Positions 8,906-16,707 of a stretch of DNA of 64,000 bases are shown here, in pieces. Within the stretch, counting starts at the first letter, position 1; the number at the start of each line of letters is the position of its first letter. The stretch lies in the NCBI GenBank assembly GCA_947488615.1, contig CANKZU010000001.1, positions 1 to 64,000 of the forward strand, read 5' to 3'. The notes beneath the pieces were generated by a model. It was not told the origin of the DNA, searched no databases, and worked only from the letters and a program-made list of their open reading frames with translations. Position numbers and translations under genes: made by a program. This stretch comes from an uncultured Aurantimonas sp. Its GTDB lineage: Bacteria > Pseudomonadota > Alphaproteobacteria > Rhizobiales > Rhizobiaceae.

Positions 8906-9772
8906 TCAGCTCTGCCGGCGGTTTTCCCGCCACCAGATGGTCAGGCCGCTGGCGACCAGGATGGCCGCGCCGATAACGAGGTTCGGCCGTAACGGATCGC
9001 CGATCAGCACCACGCTGTAGATGCCGGCGAACAGAACCTGGGCGTAAAGGAACGGCGTCAGCGTCGACGCGGACGCGTAGGCGAAACCCTGAACAAGGCA
9101 GAAATGCCCAAGCGCGCCAAGCGCGCCGATCCCGAGCATGAGAGCAAATTCCGTCGTCGAGGGCGTCTCCCAGACGATCAGAACGGCGAAGCTCAAAACG
9201 ACAGCGCCAACCGCCGTAGTGTGAAAAAGTGTCGCCGCGTTCTCTTCCGGCCCCGACAAGGCGCGGGTCAAAAGGAAATACACCGAGACGATCGCCGCCG
9301 CGCCAAGCGGCAGCAGCAGATAAGGATCGGTGTCGGCAAAGCCCGGACGGACGATCAACAGGACCCCGCCAAACCCGGCCAGCACCGCCGCGATGCGCGG
9401 AAGGCCGATCCGTTCTCCCAAGAACACAACCGAGAGCACTGTCACCAGCACCGGCGCGAAAAACATCACGGCGGTGGCGTCGGCCAGCGGCACCTTGGAG
9501 AGCCCGAGATACATCATGATGGTGGCGCCGAGCAGCGCCCCGCCCCGTGTCAGTTGCAGCAGCGGACGCCGGGTGGTCAGAAAGGCCGTCCCACGGGTCT
9601 TGGCCAGCCAGGCGGTCATCAGCACCGCGTGGAAGAAGTAGCGCGCCCAGACGACCTCGATGACCGGCAATTGTCCGGTGAGGTACTTCGCGCCCGTGTC
9701 CATGGTGGCGAGCGCAAGGCCGGACAGGATGGTGAGGAAAATACCGGCAACGATGCCGCTCGGCTTGCGCAT
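8906..9772 (-). CDS. EamA/DMT-family permease
   Basis: This 288-residue protein has about ten hydrophobic helices in two EamA repeats (about 8-138 and 150-282). Typical marks are YFFHAVLMTAW, the motif PVLVTVLSVVFLGERIG, and the second-repeat block FLYAQVLFAGIYSVVLIGD. Members export or import small metabolites such as amino acids, purines or choline derivatives. It is transcribed away from the peptide operon that begins at 9965, so it is a candidate exporter for that cluster's product, by position only. Between 8772 and 8905 I see no gene. Confidence 0.85.
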   Translation of the reverse strand: MRKPSGIVAGIFLTILSGLALATMDTGAKYLTGQLPVIEVVWARYFFHAVLMTAWLAKTRGTAFLTTRRPLLQLTRGGALLGATIMMYLGLSKVPLADATAVMFFAPVLVTVLSVVFLGERIGLPRIAAVLAGFGGVLLIVRPGFADTDPYLLLPLGAAAIVSVYFLLTRALSGPEENAATLFHTTAVGAVVLSFAVLIVWETPSTTEFALMLGIGALGALGHFCLVQGFAYASASTLTPFLYAQVLFAGIYSVVLIGDPLRPNLVIGAAILVASGLTIWWRENRRQS

Positions 9773-9887
9773 GAATCGCCCGGTAGAAGAAAAAATCAGT
9801 CTCCCATGCTTTCGCCCATGACGCCCTGAAAAGCGAGAGCCGGCGGAGCGAAGAGGAAAATTCCCGCGCGGCAGCGCTATCCTTGGC

Positions 9888-9915
9888 TTGAATATACACG
9901 TTTTAGGTGTATTCT
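9888..9915 (+). promoter_or_regulatory. Candidate promoter with overlapping palindrome for the peptide operon
   Basis: TTGAAT (9888-9893) and TATTCT (9910-9915) are spaced 16 bases apart and lie about 50 bases before the first peptide start. An imperfect dyad, with GAATATACAC (9890-9899) facing AGGTGTATTC (9905-9914), covers the spacer and would suit a repressor. The tract is AT-rich against a very GC-rich background. There is no experimental support. Confidence 0.4.
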
Positions 9916-9964
9916 TTTCATTTCCTCAATCATGAGGAGATGCACTCCGGACGGAGAGTGGCCC

Positions 9965-10168
9965 ATGGGAAACTATGTAGAAGGCGCTAGCCTTTCGCAG
10001 AACGAGAACCTGAGTCCTGACGAGGGAAAGGCGCATCGCGGTGGCCTCGAGCGGTTCCACAAGGGGCTCGAAAAACTGCACAAGGCGGAAGCGGAATTGG
10101 CGCGCGTTCGCGCCGATCTTGCCCGCTCCGGCGTCGATCTGACGGTGAATGACTCGCTGCACTGGTAG
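9965..10168 (+). CDS. Small peptide 1 ending DSLHW (candidate precursor or scaffold peptide)
   Basis: This 67-residue peptide is not a recognised family. It has a variable N-terminal 15 residues, then a highly charged predicted helix rich in Glu, Lys, Leu and Ala (about 25-55, GLEKLHKAEAELARVRADLA), and finally a short polar tail GVDLTVNDSLHW. From residue 16 on, 42 of 52 positions are identical to the second peptide, including 22 in a row (AEAELA to DLT) and the last four residues. The ATG at 9965 is preferred over one at 9932 because GGAGAG lies six bases before it. It is the first gene of the operon. A leader-like helix with a fixed C-terminus suggests a RiPP precursor or carrier peptide; other roles remain possible. 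Confidence 0.65.
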   Translation: MGNYVEGASLSQNENLSPDEGKAHRGGLERFHKGLEKLHKAEAELARVRADLARSGVDLTVNDSLHW

Positions 10169-10265
10169 GCGGCGGGAGCGCGTCCCACCATCTGAATCAC
10201 ACCTATAGATTGCAAAACGATCCTTTGCGATCACCAGGAAATCTATCCGCAGAAGGAATGACGAC

Positions 10266-10457
10266 ATGACCGGAAACGCGACAAGCTCATTCGAAAGCAT
10301 GTCCCCCGAACAGCAGAAAGCCCATCTCGGCGGGCTGGAAAAGTTCCACACGGGGCTGGAGAAGCTGCACATGGCGGAGGCGGAACTCGCGCGGGTTCGC
10401 GCCGATCTCGCGCGCTCCGGCGTCGATCTGACGGCACCCGACTCCCTGCACTGGTAG
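10266..10457 (+). CDS. Small peptide 2 ending DSLHW (paralogue of peptide 1)
   Basis: This 63-residue paralogue of the preceding peptide has the same layout: short polar N-terminus, charged helix and tail GVDLTAPDSLHW. Differences from peptide 1 fall mainly in the N-terminus, a few helix surface positions, and the VN/AP pair before DSLHW. A good ribosome site (GAAGGA) precedes the ATG. The 97-base gap from peptide 1 contains a 7-bp dyad, ATAGATT with AATCTAT. Both peptides and the following protease-like gene lie on the same strand; the gap to the latter is 20 bases. Tandem variants with a fixed C-terminus fit a processed peptide pair. Confidence 0.65.
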   Translation: MTGNATSSFESMSPEQQKAHLGGLEKFHTGLEKLHMAEAELARVRADLARSGVDLTAPDSLHW

Positions 10458-10477
10458 CAGCGCGGGCGGATGGTGGG

Positions 10478-12100
10478 ATGCTTCAGGCCTTCGCGTCCGG
10501 TGCGACCCGGATCCAAAGCGAGCGGGTTGCCGCGGACCATCCTGCCGTCTGCCATGCGATCGGCTCCGCTACGCGACCGATTGCCGAAGCCTACGCAAAT
10601 GCGACGGGGCGGATTTCTCGCCCCCTTTCATCGTCGGCCTCGCGCCGTTTTGACGATGGAGACGTGATCGTCAGCCTCGCGGACGATCTGACCGACGATC
10701 TCGTGAACGCGGCGGCGGTACCGAGCGCCGGCTCGGTGGCCGGCTTCCTGGTCGGCCGCACCCTTGAGGAACTGGGCGCAAAGGCGGCCGCGAGCGCGAC
10801 GGCGCTGCGCAGGCCTTTGGCCGACGCTCCGTTTCGCCTCGACCTGTCCCCCCAACTTCCCATCGGCGTCGTCGAGACGCAGGACTTCGCCCTGTGCGGC
10901 CGCGCCTCGGACAAGGCGCATTTGATCGAGCTGCTCGGTCGAGGCGAGAGCCTCGTCTCGGTGACCGGCCATGGCGACGGCATCGACGGCGATCTCGGGC
11001 CGCTCGTGCTGTGCCCGGTGGATGCGGCCTTCGCCGCCGAGGACAGGCCCAGCAAGCCGACCTGCCGGGTGAGCGGCCACTGTCACCGCCTCGATGTCGG
11101 TCGTGATACGGCTGCCTTCGCCGAGGCGACCTTGCATCCGGCTGCCATCAAAGCGCGGGCGATGATCTGGAACACCTGTGTCGGCTGGCCGTCCCGTGAC
11201 GGCTTTATCGACCGGACCTATGGTGCCGGATTGCGTCTCGCCGTCTCGCCGGCACTCGGCGCGCTGGTGACGACGGCGCGGATCGTCATCGCCTCGCCTG
11301 TGTCGATCGACCTTTTGGCCGGCACGCTCTCGCGCGGCATACCGATCGGGGAAGCCGTCGCGGCCCACAATCGCGCGGCGCAGGCCCTCGCATCCGGCCA
11401 TCGGTTCGTGCTGTTCGGCGATCCCCAGCTGCGCATCGCGCCGCCCCTCCCGACCCCATCAGCGCCTCTGGCCGCGTCCCCGTCACGCGGCCGTCCGCGG
11501 TCGCCTCGCGCGCCTGTCGCCGCCGCCCACCCGGACGAACCGGTGCTGGCCGCGCTCGCCACGCTGGTTTCGAAACACGGCGGTGAGGCCATGCGCCGGT
11601 CCGCCTTCGCCTGTCTGACGGACGCCCTGGCCAAGGGCGCGCTCGAAGGCGTCTGGGTCCGCGCGAGCAAGACATCGACGCAGTGCGCGGTGCCCTGCCC
11701 CCATTGCTCCAGCCATTCGACCCGCCTCAGGCTCGACGGCTCGTCAACACTCGGGCAGCGGCTCTTGACGATCTGCCGGCGCTGCGAGGTCGCCGCCGAC
11801 ACGCCGCCGATGCCACGTTTCTCCGCCCATCTCGACACCGCCGCCGTCTGGCACCTGCGGGGCAAGCGTCCCACCGCTGGAGACTGGCTCGGGTCACTCG
11901 TCGTCCGGCGCTGCGAGCCCTTCGCGACGGTCGTCGAGCCGTGGCCGGCCGACACCGAGGGACGCCCGCGGGCGAGCGTCGATTGCGGCCGGTTCCAAGG
12001 CGCGGCGCCGATGACGCTCACCGCCATGTTCTACGCGCGGCGGCAGCTATCGATCTTCTCACGCCCGCTGCCGGCGAAACCCGAAAAGATCGCACCATGA
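10478..12100 (+). CDS. Caspase-fold (C25/CHAT-like) putative cysteine peptidase with zinc ribbon
   Basis: This 540-residue protein is not a close match to anything I can name. The first 330 residues carry what look like clan CD landmarks: a His-Gly turn (VTGHGDGIDGD, His165), an Asn-Thr-Cys (IWNTCVGWPS, Cys234), and the closing motif FVLFGDPQLRI (310-320) seen in gingipain and CHAT proteins. A Pro/Ala/Ser linker follows. The C-terminal part then has two CxxC pairs (CPHC and CRRC) that would form a zinc ribbon, plus a region rich in Trp and Arg. It is adjacent to the peptides and overlaps the desaturase by ATGA, so it is co-translated. A peptide-cleaving or peptide-binding role is inferred. 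Confidence 0.55.
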   Translation: MLQAFASGATRIQSERVAADHPAVCHAIGSATRPIAEAYANATGRISRPLSSSASRRFDDGDVIVSLADDLTDDLVNAAAVPSAGSVAGFLVGRTLEELGAKAAASATALRRPLADAPFRLDLSPQLPIGVVETQDFALCGRASDKAHLIELLGRGESLVSVTGHGDGIDGDLGPLVLCPVDAAFAAEDRPSKPTCRVSGHCHRLDVGRDTAAFAEATLHPAAIKARAMIWNTCVGWPSRDGFIDRTYGAGLRLAVSPALGALVTTARIVIASPVSIDLLAGTLSRGIPIGEAVAAHNRAAQALASGHRFVLFGDPQLRIAPPLPTPSAPLAASPSRGRPRSPRAPVAAAHPDEPVLAALATLVSKHGGEAMRRSAFACLTDALAKGALEGVWVRASKTSTQCAVPCPHCSSHSTRLRLDGSSTLGQRLLTICRRCEVAADTPPMPRFSAHLDTAAVWHLRGKRPTAGDWLGSLVVRRCEPFATVVEPWPADTEGRPRASVDCGRFQGAAPMTLTAMFYARRQLSIFSRPLPAKPEKIAP

Positions 12101-12987
12101 CCAACCCCTCCGACCCGCCGGTGGCGGCGTTCACCCCCTCCTATGCCCTGTCGCTCGCCAAGCTCGTCGGCTTTCTCGCCGTGGTCATCGCGCTCATCTG
12201 GGTGGTCGGCATAAGCGACGGGCCGCTGCTGTTTGCGGCGGCGCTGTGCCTCGCCGTACTCTTCGCGCATGGGCTGGAATTGCAGCACGAGGCGCTGCAC
12301 GGGATTTTTCTGCGCGGCGAGACCGCCAACCGCCTCGCCGGATCGCTGCTCGGCGCGCCGATGCTGGCGAGCTTCACCGACACCCGAATCCGTCATCTCC
12401 ATCATCACCGCCATGTCGGCACGCCAGCCGACGTCTTCGATCGAAGCTGCCGGGATTTCGCCAACCGACGCGCCCTTCTCCTCCATATTTTCGACCCCGC
12501 TCGCCTGCCGGCATTCCTGCGCGCGACGTTCGTTCTGGCACGGGGCGGCCGTCCCGGCCCGTTCCGCCGCAAATCCCGCGCGCGGGCGCGCACCGAGCAC
12601 TTCGCGCTCGCCGCGCTCGCACTTGCGCTGATCGTCATCGGCGGCCTTTTCGCGCCACGGCTCCTCATCTTCGGCTGGCTCGTCCCGGCCTTCGTCGTCG
12701 CACCCCCGCTGCACTTCCTGATGACCGCGCCCGAACATCTCGGCCGCGATCCGGCGTCACGCGATCTGACGCAAAGCACCCGCTCCTATCGCGCGCCGGC
12801 GCTGTGGAGCTATCTGGTCAATTACGACAATTACCATGTCGAACATCACCGCTATCCGGCCTTGCCGTTTCATCGCCTGCCCGCGCTTCATGCGCGGCGG
12901 ACGTTCGAGCATCCCGTCCGATCTGGCTATGGCGCGGCGCTCCGCGAGGTCGCGGCGGCGATCGCCGCCTGCCGGCGGACGGGCTGA
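12097..12987 (+). CDS. Membrane fatty-acid desaturase/hydroxylase-like di-iron protein
   Basis: This 296-residue integral membrane protein has the three histidine boxes of the desaturase superfamily: QHEALHG (about 66-72), HLHHHRH (about 105-111) and YHVEHH (about 247-252). Hydrophobic segments lie at about 18-60 and 165-200. Members use a di-iron centre and O2 to desaturate or hydroxylate acyl chains, carotenoids or, in some clusters, carrier-bound substrates. Its start overlaps the previous stop (ATGA). In this operon it could act on an acyl tail loaded by the AMP-forming ligase, but no substrate can be read from sequence. Confidence 0.8.
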   Translation: MTNPSDPPVAAFTPSYALSLAKLVGFLAVVIALIWVVGISDGPLLFAAALCLAVLFAHGLELQHEALHGIFLRGETANRLAGSLLGAPMLASFTDTRIRHLHHHRHVGTPADVFDRSCRDFANRRALLLHIFDPARLPAFLRATFVLARGGRPGPFRRKSRARARTEHFALAALALALIVIGGLFAPRLLIFGWLVPAFVVAPPLHFLMTAPEHLGRDPASRDLTQSTRSYRAPALWSYLVNYDNYHVEHHRYPALPFHRLPALHARRTFEHPVRSGYGAALREVAAAIAACRRTG

Positions 12988-12993
12988 CCCGTC

Positions 12994-14748
12994 ATGTGCG
13001 CGATCGCGGGGTGCATCTCCTTCGCCGACGCGCCGGACTGCCGCGAATTGCTGGCGGCGATGCGCCATCGCGGCCCCGACGAAGCCCGCCAATTCGTGAA
13101 AGGAACAGTCGCGATCGGTGCCGCGCGCCTGGCCATCGTCGATCCGGACCATGGCGCGCAGCCGATGGAAGATGCCGAAACCGGCATTGCCGTCGTCTTC
13201 AACGGCGAGATCACCAACGCCGCCGAACTCCGCGAGGAATTGAGCCGGCGCGGCCATCGCTTTCGCGGGCGTTGCGACACGGAGGTCGTGCTCGCCGCCT
13301 TCGTCGCCTGGGGCGAGGCGGCGGGGGAGCGGTTCACCGGCATGTTCGCGATCGCCGTCCGCTTTCCCGATCGCCTGCTGCTGCTTCGCGACCGACACGG
13401 CATCAAGCCGCTCGCCTTCCATTGCGACGCGCGCAGCCACCGCTTTCTCTTCGCCTCCGACGCGAAGGCGATTGCCGCCGTCCTGCCGCAACCGCCACGC
13501 CTCGACCTGACGACCCTTGCCGATTTCGCGGTCCTCGGAACGCCGGTCGACGGCGCCACCTTCTTCGAGGACGTCACCGAGCTCCGCCCCGGCCATATGA
13601 TGGCGGTGACAAGGCAAGGCGGCATCCGCGTCGGGCCGCAGCGGGCCTTTGCCGGTTCGGCGCGGGCCGCCACGGTGACCACGGCAGCTAAGGTGAGCGA
13701 AGCGCAAGCGGACGAACGCTTCGAATCCGCTCTGATCGCAGCGGTTCGCCGGCATTGCATCGCCGACACGGAGATCGTCGTCAGCCTGTCCGGCGGGCTC
13801 GACTCGGCGGTGCTGGCGCTGGTCGTGGCGGAGCTGACCGGTCGCCCGCCACGGACCTTCACGGTCGCGGAAGATTCCCACCATCCGGACGCGGTCGCCG
13901 CCGCCAGACTCGCCCGATCGCTCGGCGCCGAGCACGACTTCCTCGCTGTGTCGTTCGAGTCTTTTCTGGCGGCGATCCCGGCGACGCTCCGGGCCGTGGA
14001 ACAACCCGATCTCGCGGCCGGGCCGCTCTTCGCGCTGCTCTGCCATCGGATCGGCCTGACCGCCCGTTGCTGCCTGAATGGCGAGGGCGCCGACGAACTC
14101 ATGGGCGGTTATGCCGCTTACCGGACACCGGAAAGCTCGCTCGCCGCCATCGAGGCGGCGCTGCGGCGCGTGCGCCGGGCCGGGCTGGCGCCGCGCGACG
14201 GCGTGTTCACCCGGATCGAAGCGCTGCGAGCGGCGGAAAGCAGCGGCGGCCTGCGCGATGCCCTTCTTGCCCACGATCGCGCCGATCCGCTGGAGCGCGG
14301 CCATCTGCAACCGGTCGACCGGCTCTCCATGACGGCCTCGGTCGAAATGCGGGTTCCCTATCTCGACGACGATCTCTGGCAACTGCTGAAGACCCTGCCG
14401 CCCTCGATGGTCGTCGGCCCGCCCGGCGCGTCCGGCAAGGCGATCCTGCGCCGCTTCGCGACCCGCCGCTACGGCGAGCGCGCCCGCGCCATCGTCACAC
14501 GGCCGAAGCTGATGATGCCGGAGGCCGCGCGGGGTCACCTCACCCGGTTTCGCGGATTGTGTGAGCGCGCCATCCCCGATCGCGCTCTCCGCTCCTCCGA
14601 ATTCGGCGGTCTTTTCGATGCCAAATCGGATTTTGTGCTGTTCGAGATGTTCCGCCGTCAGGTCTTCGCCAAGTGCGAACCGTCCGGTATCCGGGACGTC
14701 ATGGCGGAGATCGCGAAGCGGCCCGAAGCGGCGCTGGCGGCGTTGTGA
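12994..14748 (+). CDS. Asparagine synthase (glutamine-hydrolysing) family
   Basis: This 584-residue protein has the full two-domain layout. The N-terminal class II glutaminase has catalytic Cys2 (MCAIAG) and the RHRGPDE, ARLAIVD and FNGEI blocks. The C-terminal synthetase has the ATP-binding SGGLDS at 266-271, and further on CLNGEGADELMGGY and VEMRVPYLDDDL. Such enzymes adenylate a carboxylate and pass ammonia to it; within biosynthetic clusters they amidate or cyclise unusual substrates. All key residues are present, so it should be active. It starts six bases after the desaturase stop and overlaps the next gene by GTGA. Confidence 0.88.
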   Translation: MCAIAGCISFADAPDCRELLAAMRHRGPDEARQFVKGTVAIGAARLAIVDPDHGAQPMEDAETGIAVVFNGEITNAAELREELSRRGHRFRGRCDTEVVLAAFVAWGEAAGERFTGMFAIAVRFPDRLLLLRDRHGIKPLAFHCDARSHRFLFASDAKAIAAVLPQPPRLDLTTLADFAVLGTPVDGATFFEDVTELRPGHMMAVTRQGGIRVGPQRAFAGSARAATVTTAAKVSEAQADERFESALIAAVRRHCIADTEIVVSLSGGLDSAVLALVVAELTGRPPRTFTVAEDSHHPDAVAAARLARSLGAEHDFLAVSFESFLAAIPATLRAVEQPDLAAGPLFALLCHRIGLTARCCLNGEGADELMGGYAAYRTPESSLAAIEAALRRVRRAGLAPRDGVFTRIEALRAAESSGGLRDALLAHDRADPLERGHLQPVDRLSMTASVEMRVPYLDDDLWQLLKTLPPSMVVGPPGASGKAILRRFATRRYGERARAIVTRPKLMMPEAARGHLTRFRGLCERAIPDRALRSSEFGGLFDAKSDFVLFEMFRRQVFAKCEPSGIRDVMAEIAKRPEAALAAL

Positions 14749-15809
14749 GCCCGCCGGCTCCTCTTCGAATGGGCTTCTGCGGCGCCGGCTGGGTGGTTCG
14801 CAATTGCTACCGGCCGGCGTTGGAAGCCCTTGGCGGCCGGATCGTCGTCGCGGTCGTCCTTGAGCCCGACCCGGCGGCGCGGGCGAGGGTCCAAGATCTG
14901 TTTCCCGAGGCCGTTGTGGTGTCGACGCGCGCGGATCTGTCGGCGGCGCCGGTCGAGGCCGTCGTCGTCGCTTCGCCGAACCCCTGCCATGTCGACGACG
15001 CGGAAGCGTTTCTTAAGGGCGGCCTCGCCTGCCTGGTCGAAAAGCCGGTGCTGCGCGGCTCCGCCGACCGAGCGCGCCTGACGGCCGCCGGCCGTCGCGG
15101 CGGGGCGGCGCTCACCGCCGGGGTCGCCTGCCGTCATCGCGCCGACGCCCTGCGCTGGCTGGAGGGCGCGGCCACGATCGGTCCGCTCCGGCGTCTCGAC
15201 TTGTCCTGGCATCGCCATCGCGGCGTCCCGGCAACCGCCTGGCACCTGGCGGAGTCGCCCGGCTGGACCGGCGTCTTCGCCGATCTCGGTTCGCACCTCG
15301 TCGATCTGGCCGGCGCCGCGCTTGGCTGGCGCACCGACGGGCTGGACATCCGTTTCGCGCGCCAATTCCGCACGGGACACGCCGCGCCCGCGTCGTGGTA
15401 CGATGGAACAACGCTTAAGGTCTCGCCAAGCGCCTCCGACGTCGCCGACCGGTTCGAGGCGGAATGGCGCGTCGCGGACTGCGTCGTTCATCTCTCCGTT
15501 CGCTGGTTGGACGCGACGCCGGGCGACATCGTTCGGCTCGACGCAATCGGCGACGACGGCGCCTGCCGGCTCGACGGCCTGTTCGGCTACTCCGAGGAGC
15601 GCCGAACCCCGCATCAGCGCGTCACCCTGAAGCGACGCGGCGAAGCAACGGAGATCGCGGATTTCATGCCCGGTCCGGCTCTTCATGTGGAGGGTTTCGC
15701 GGAGATGCTCGACAACTTTGGGGACTGTGCCGCCGCCGGATGGCGGGAGGAACCGGACCTTGCCTTCACCGCCGCGCTCGGCGATGCGATCGAAACGGCG
15801 CTTCGATGA
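14745..15809 (+). CDS. Gfo/Idh/MocA-family sugar dehydrogenase
   Basis: This 354-residue NAD(P)-dependent oxidoreductase has a Rossmann motif, GFCGAGWVV (about 10-18), VVVASPN, and the family signature VEKPVLRG. The C-terminal substrate domain contains FADLGSHLVD. Members oxidise sugars, often at C3 of a nucleotide sugar or hexose phosphate. Its place directly before a ROK kinase and an AHBA-synthase-like aminotransferase copies the RifL, RifN, RifK functions of kanosamine supply. A 3-keto-hexose intermediate is therefore the best guess. The GTG start overlaps the previous TGA; the next gene overlaps by ATGA. Confidence 0.82.
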   Translation: MSPPAPLRMGFCGAGWVVRNCYRPALEALGGRIVVAVVLEPDPAARARVQDLFPEAVVVSTRADLSAAPVEAVVVASPNPCHVDDAEAFLKGGLACLVEKPVLRGSADRARLTAAGRRGGAALTAGVACRHRADALRWLEGAATIGPLRRLDLSWHRHRGVPATAWHLAESPGWTGVFADLGSHLVDLAGAALGWRTDGLDIRFARQFRTGHAAPASWYDGTTLKVSPSASDVADRFEAEWRVADCVVHLSVRWLDATPGDIVRLDAIGDDGACRLDGLFGYSEERRTPHQRVTLKRRGEATEIADFMPGPALHVEGFAEMLDNFGDCAAAGWREEPDLAFTAALGDAIETALR

Positions 15810-16657
15810 GCGCGGTCCTCGCCGTCGACCTTGGCGGGACGTTTTTGCGAACGGCGTTGGTCGGCCCACACGACGATATCTACCGCCGGATCGACACGAT
15901 CCCGACGCCGCCGAGCGCGCCGGATTGTGCCCGCGCGATCGCCGACGCATGGGAAGCGGCCGGGCGGCCGGCGCGGCTCGCCGTCGCGGCGGCGCCCCAT
16001 TGCAACGCCGCGGGTCGGGTCATCCGCTGGCCGAACCGCCCGGCTTACGAGGGCGAAGCGGTCCTTCCCCCCGATCTCCTCGGACAAGTTGACATTCGCA
16101 TCCTCGACGACGCCGCAGCCGCCGCCCTCGCCGCGCACCCGATGGACATGCCGGACACGGCGCGCGAGACCACGGTCACTATGGCGATCGGCACGGGGAT
16201 CGGCGGTGGCGCGGTCGTCGGCGGCCGGCTCCTGACCGGCCGTAGCGGCGCGGCGATGGCGGTCGGGCATATGAAGGTGCCCGCCGCCAGCGGCCTCGTC
16301 TGCACCTGCGGCGAGATCGGCTGCCTGCAGGCGGCGGCGTCCGGCCGGGCCTTGCGCCGCATGCTGGACAAGTCCGACGCGGATGCCTTCGACATTTTCG
16401 CGCTCCCGGCCTCCGTGCGGGATCCGGTTCTGGACCGCGCCGCCGATGCCGTCGCCGAGGCGTTGGCGATTCTCGCCCGGCTGCTCGATCCGCACCGGCT
16501 GGTAATCGGCGGCGGCCTCGGCCTGTCGCCCCTGTTCGATCTTTGCGCTGAACGGTTCACCACCAGCGGTGGATGGCCGCCACCGAACCGGCATCCGCAC
16601 GACGTCGATGCCGCGCTCGTCGGCGCCGCCCGAGCGGGACTTCGACCACTCGCTTGA
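15806..16657 (+). CDS. ROK-family sugar (amino-sugar) kinase
   Basis: This 283-residue protein has the ATP-binding DLGGT (8-12), the active-site region DDAAAAALA, GTGIGGG, and the ROK zinc site CTCGEIGC (C166, C168, C173, with a histidine expected upstream at GHMKVP). ROK kinases phosphorylate glucose, ManNAc, GlcNAc or, in rifamycin-type clusters, kanosamine. Flanked by the dehydrogenase (4-base overlap) and the RifK-like aminotransferase (50-base gap), an amino-hexose 6-kinase is the favoured role. The gene end carries a candidate internal promoter. Confidence 0.82.
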   Translation: MSAVLAVDLGGTFLRTALVGPHDDIYRRIDTIPTPPSAPDCARAIADAWEAAGRPARLAVAAAPHCNAAGRVIRWPNRPAYEGEAVLPPDLLGQVDIRILDDAAAAALAAHPMDMPDTARETTVTMAIGTGIGGGAVVGGRLLTGRSGAAMAVGHMKVPAASGLVCTCGEIGCLQAAASGRALRRMLDKSDADAFDIFALPASVRDPVLDRAADAVAEALAILARLLDPHRLVIGGGLGLSPLFDLCAERFTTSGGWPPPNRHPHDVDAALVGAARAGLRPLA

Positions 16658-16681
16658 CGCGCACAACTGCCTCTATAATAC
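16654..16681 (+). promoter_or_regulatory. Candidate internal sigma70-type promoter before the aminotransferase
   Basis: TTGACG (16654-16659) and TAATAC (16676-16681) are 16 bases apart. They overlap the ROK kinase stop and lie 27 bases before the aminotransferase ATG. The TA-rich stretch stands out in this GC-rich operon, and this is the longest gap among the enzyme genes. It may give extra transcription of the distal half. Confidence 0.4.
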
Positions 16682-16707
16682 TACCTAAAGTTACATGCGA
16701 GGTGCCG

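Noticed and set aside
7041..9899. A 952-codon open frame on the minus strand across the TadG-like and EamA genes
   Set aside because: It is the GC-rich shadow of the TadG gene and of the EamA gene. Its protein is basic and without domains, while the + strand TadG and minus strand EamA frames have clear families.
12757..14538. A 593-codon minus-strand frame opposite the asparagine synthase
   Set aside because: The + strand carries an intact asparagine synthase with all motifs. The antisense protein is Arg/Gly/Ala-rich with no domain.
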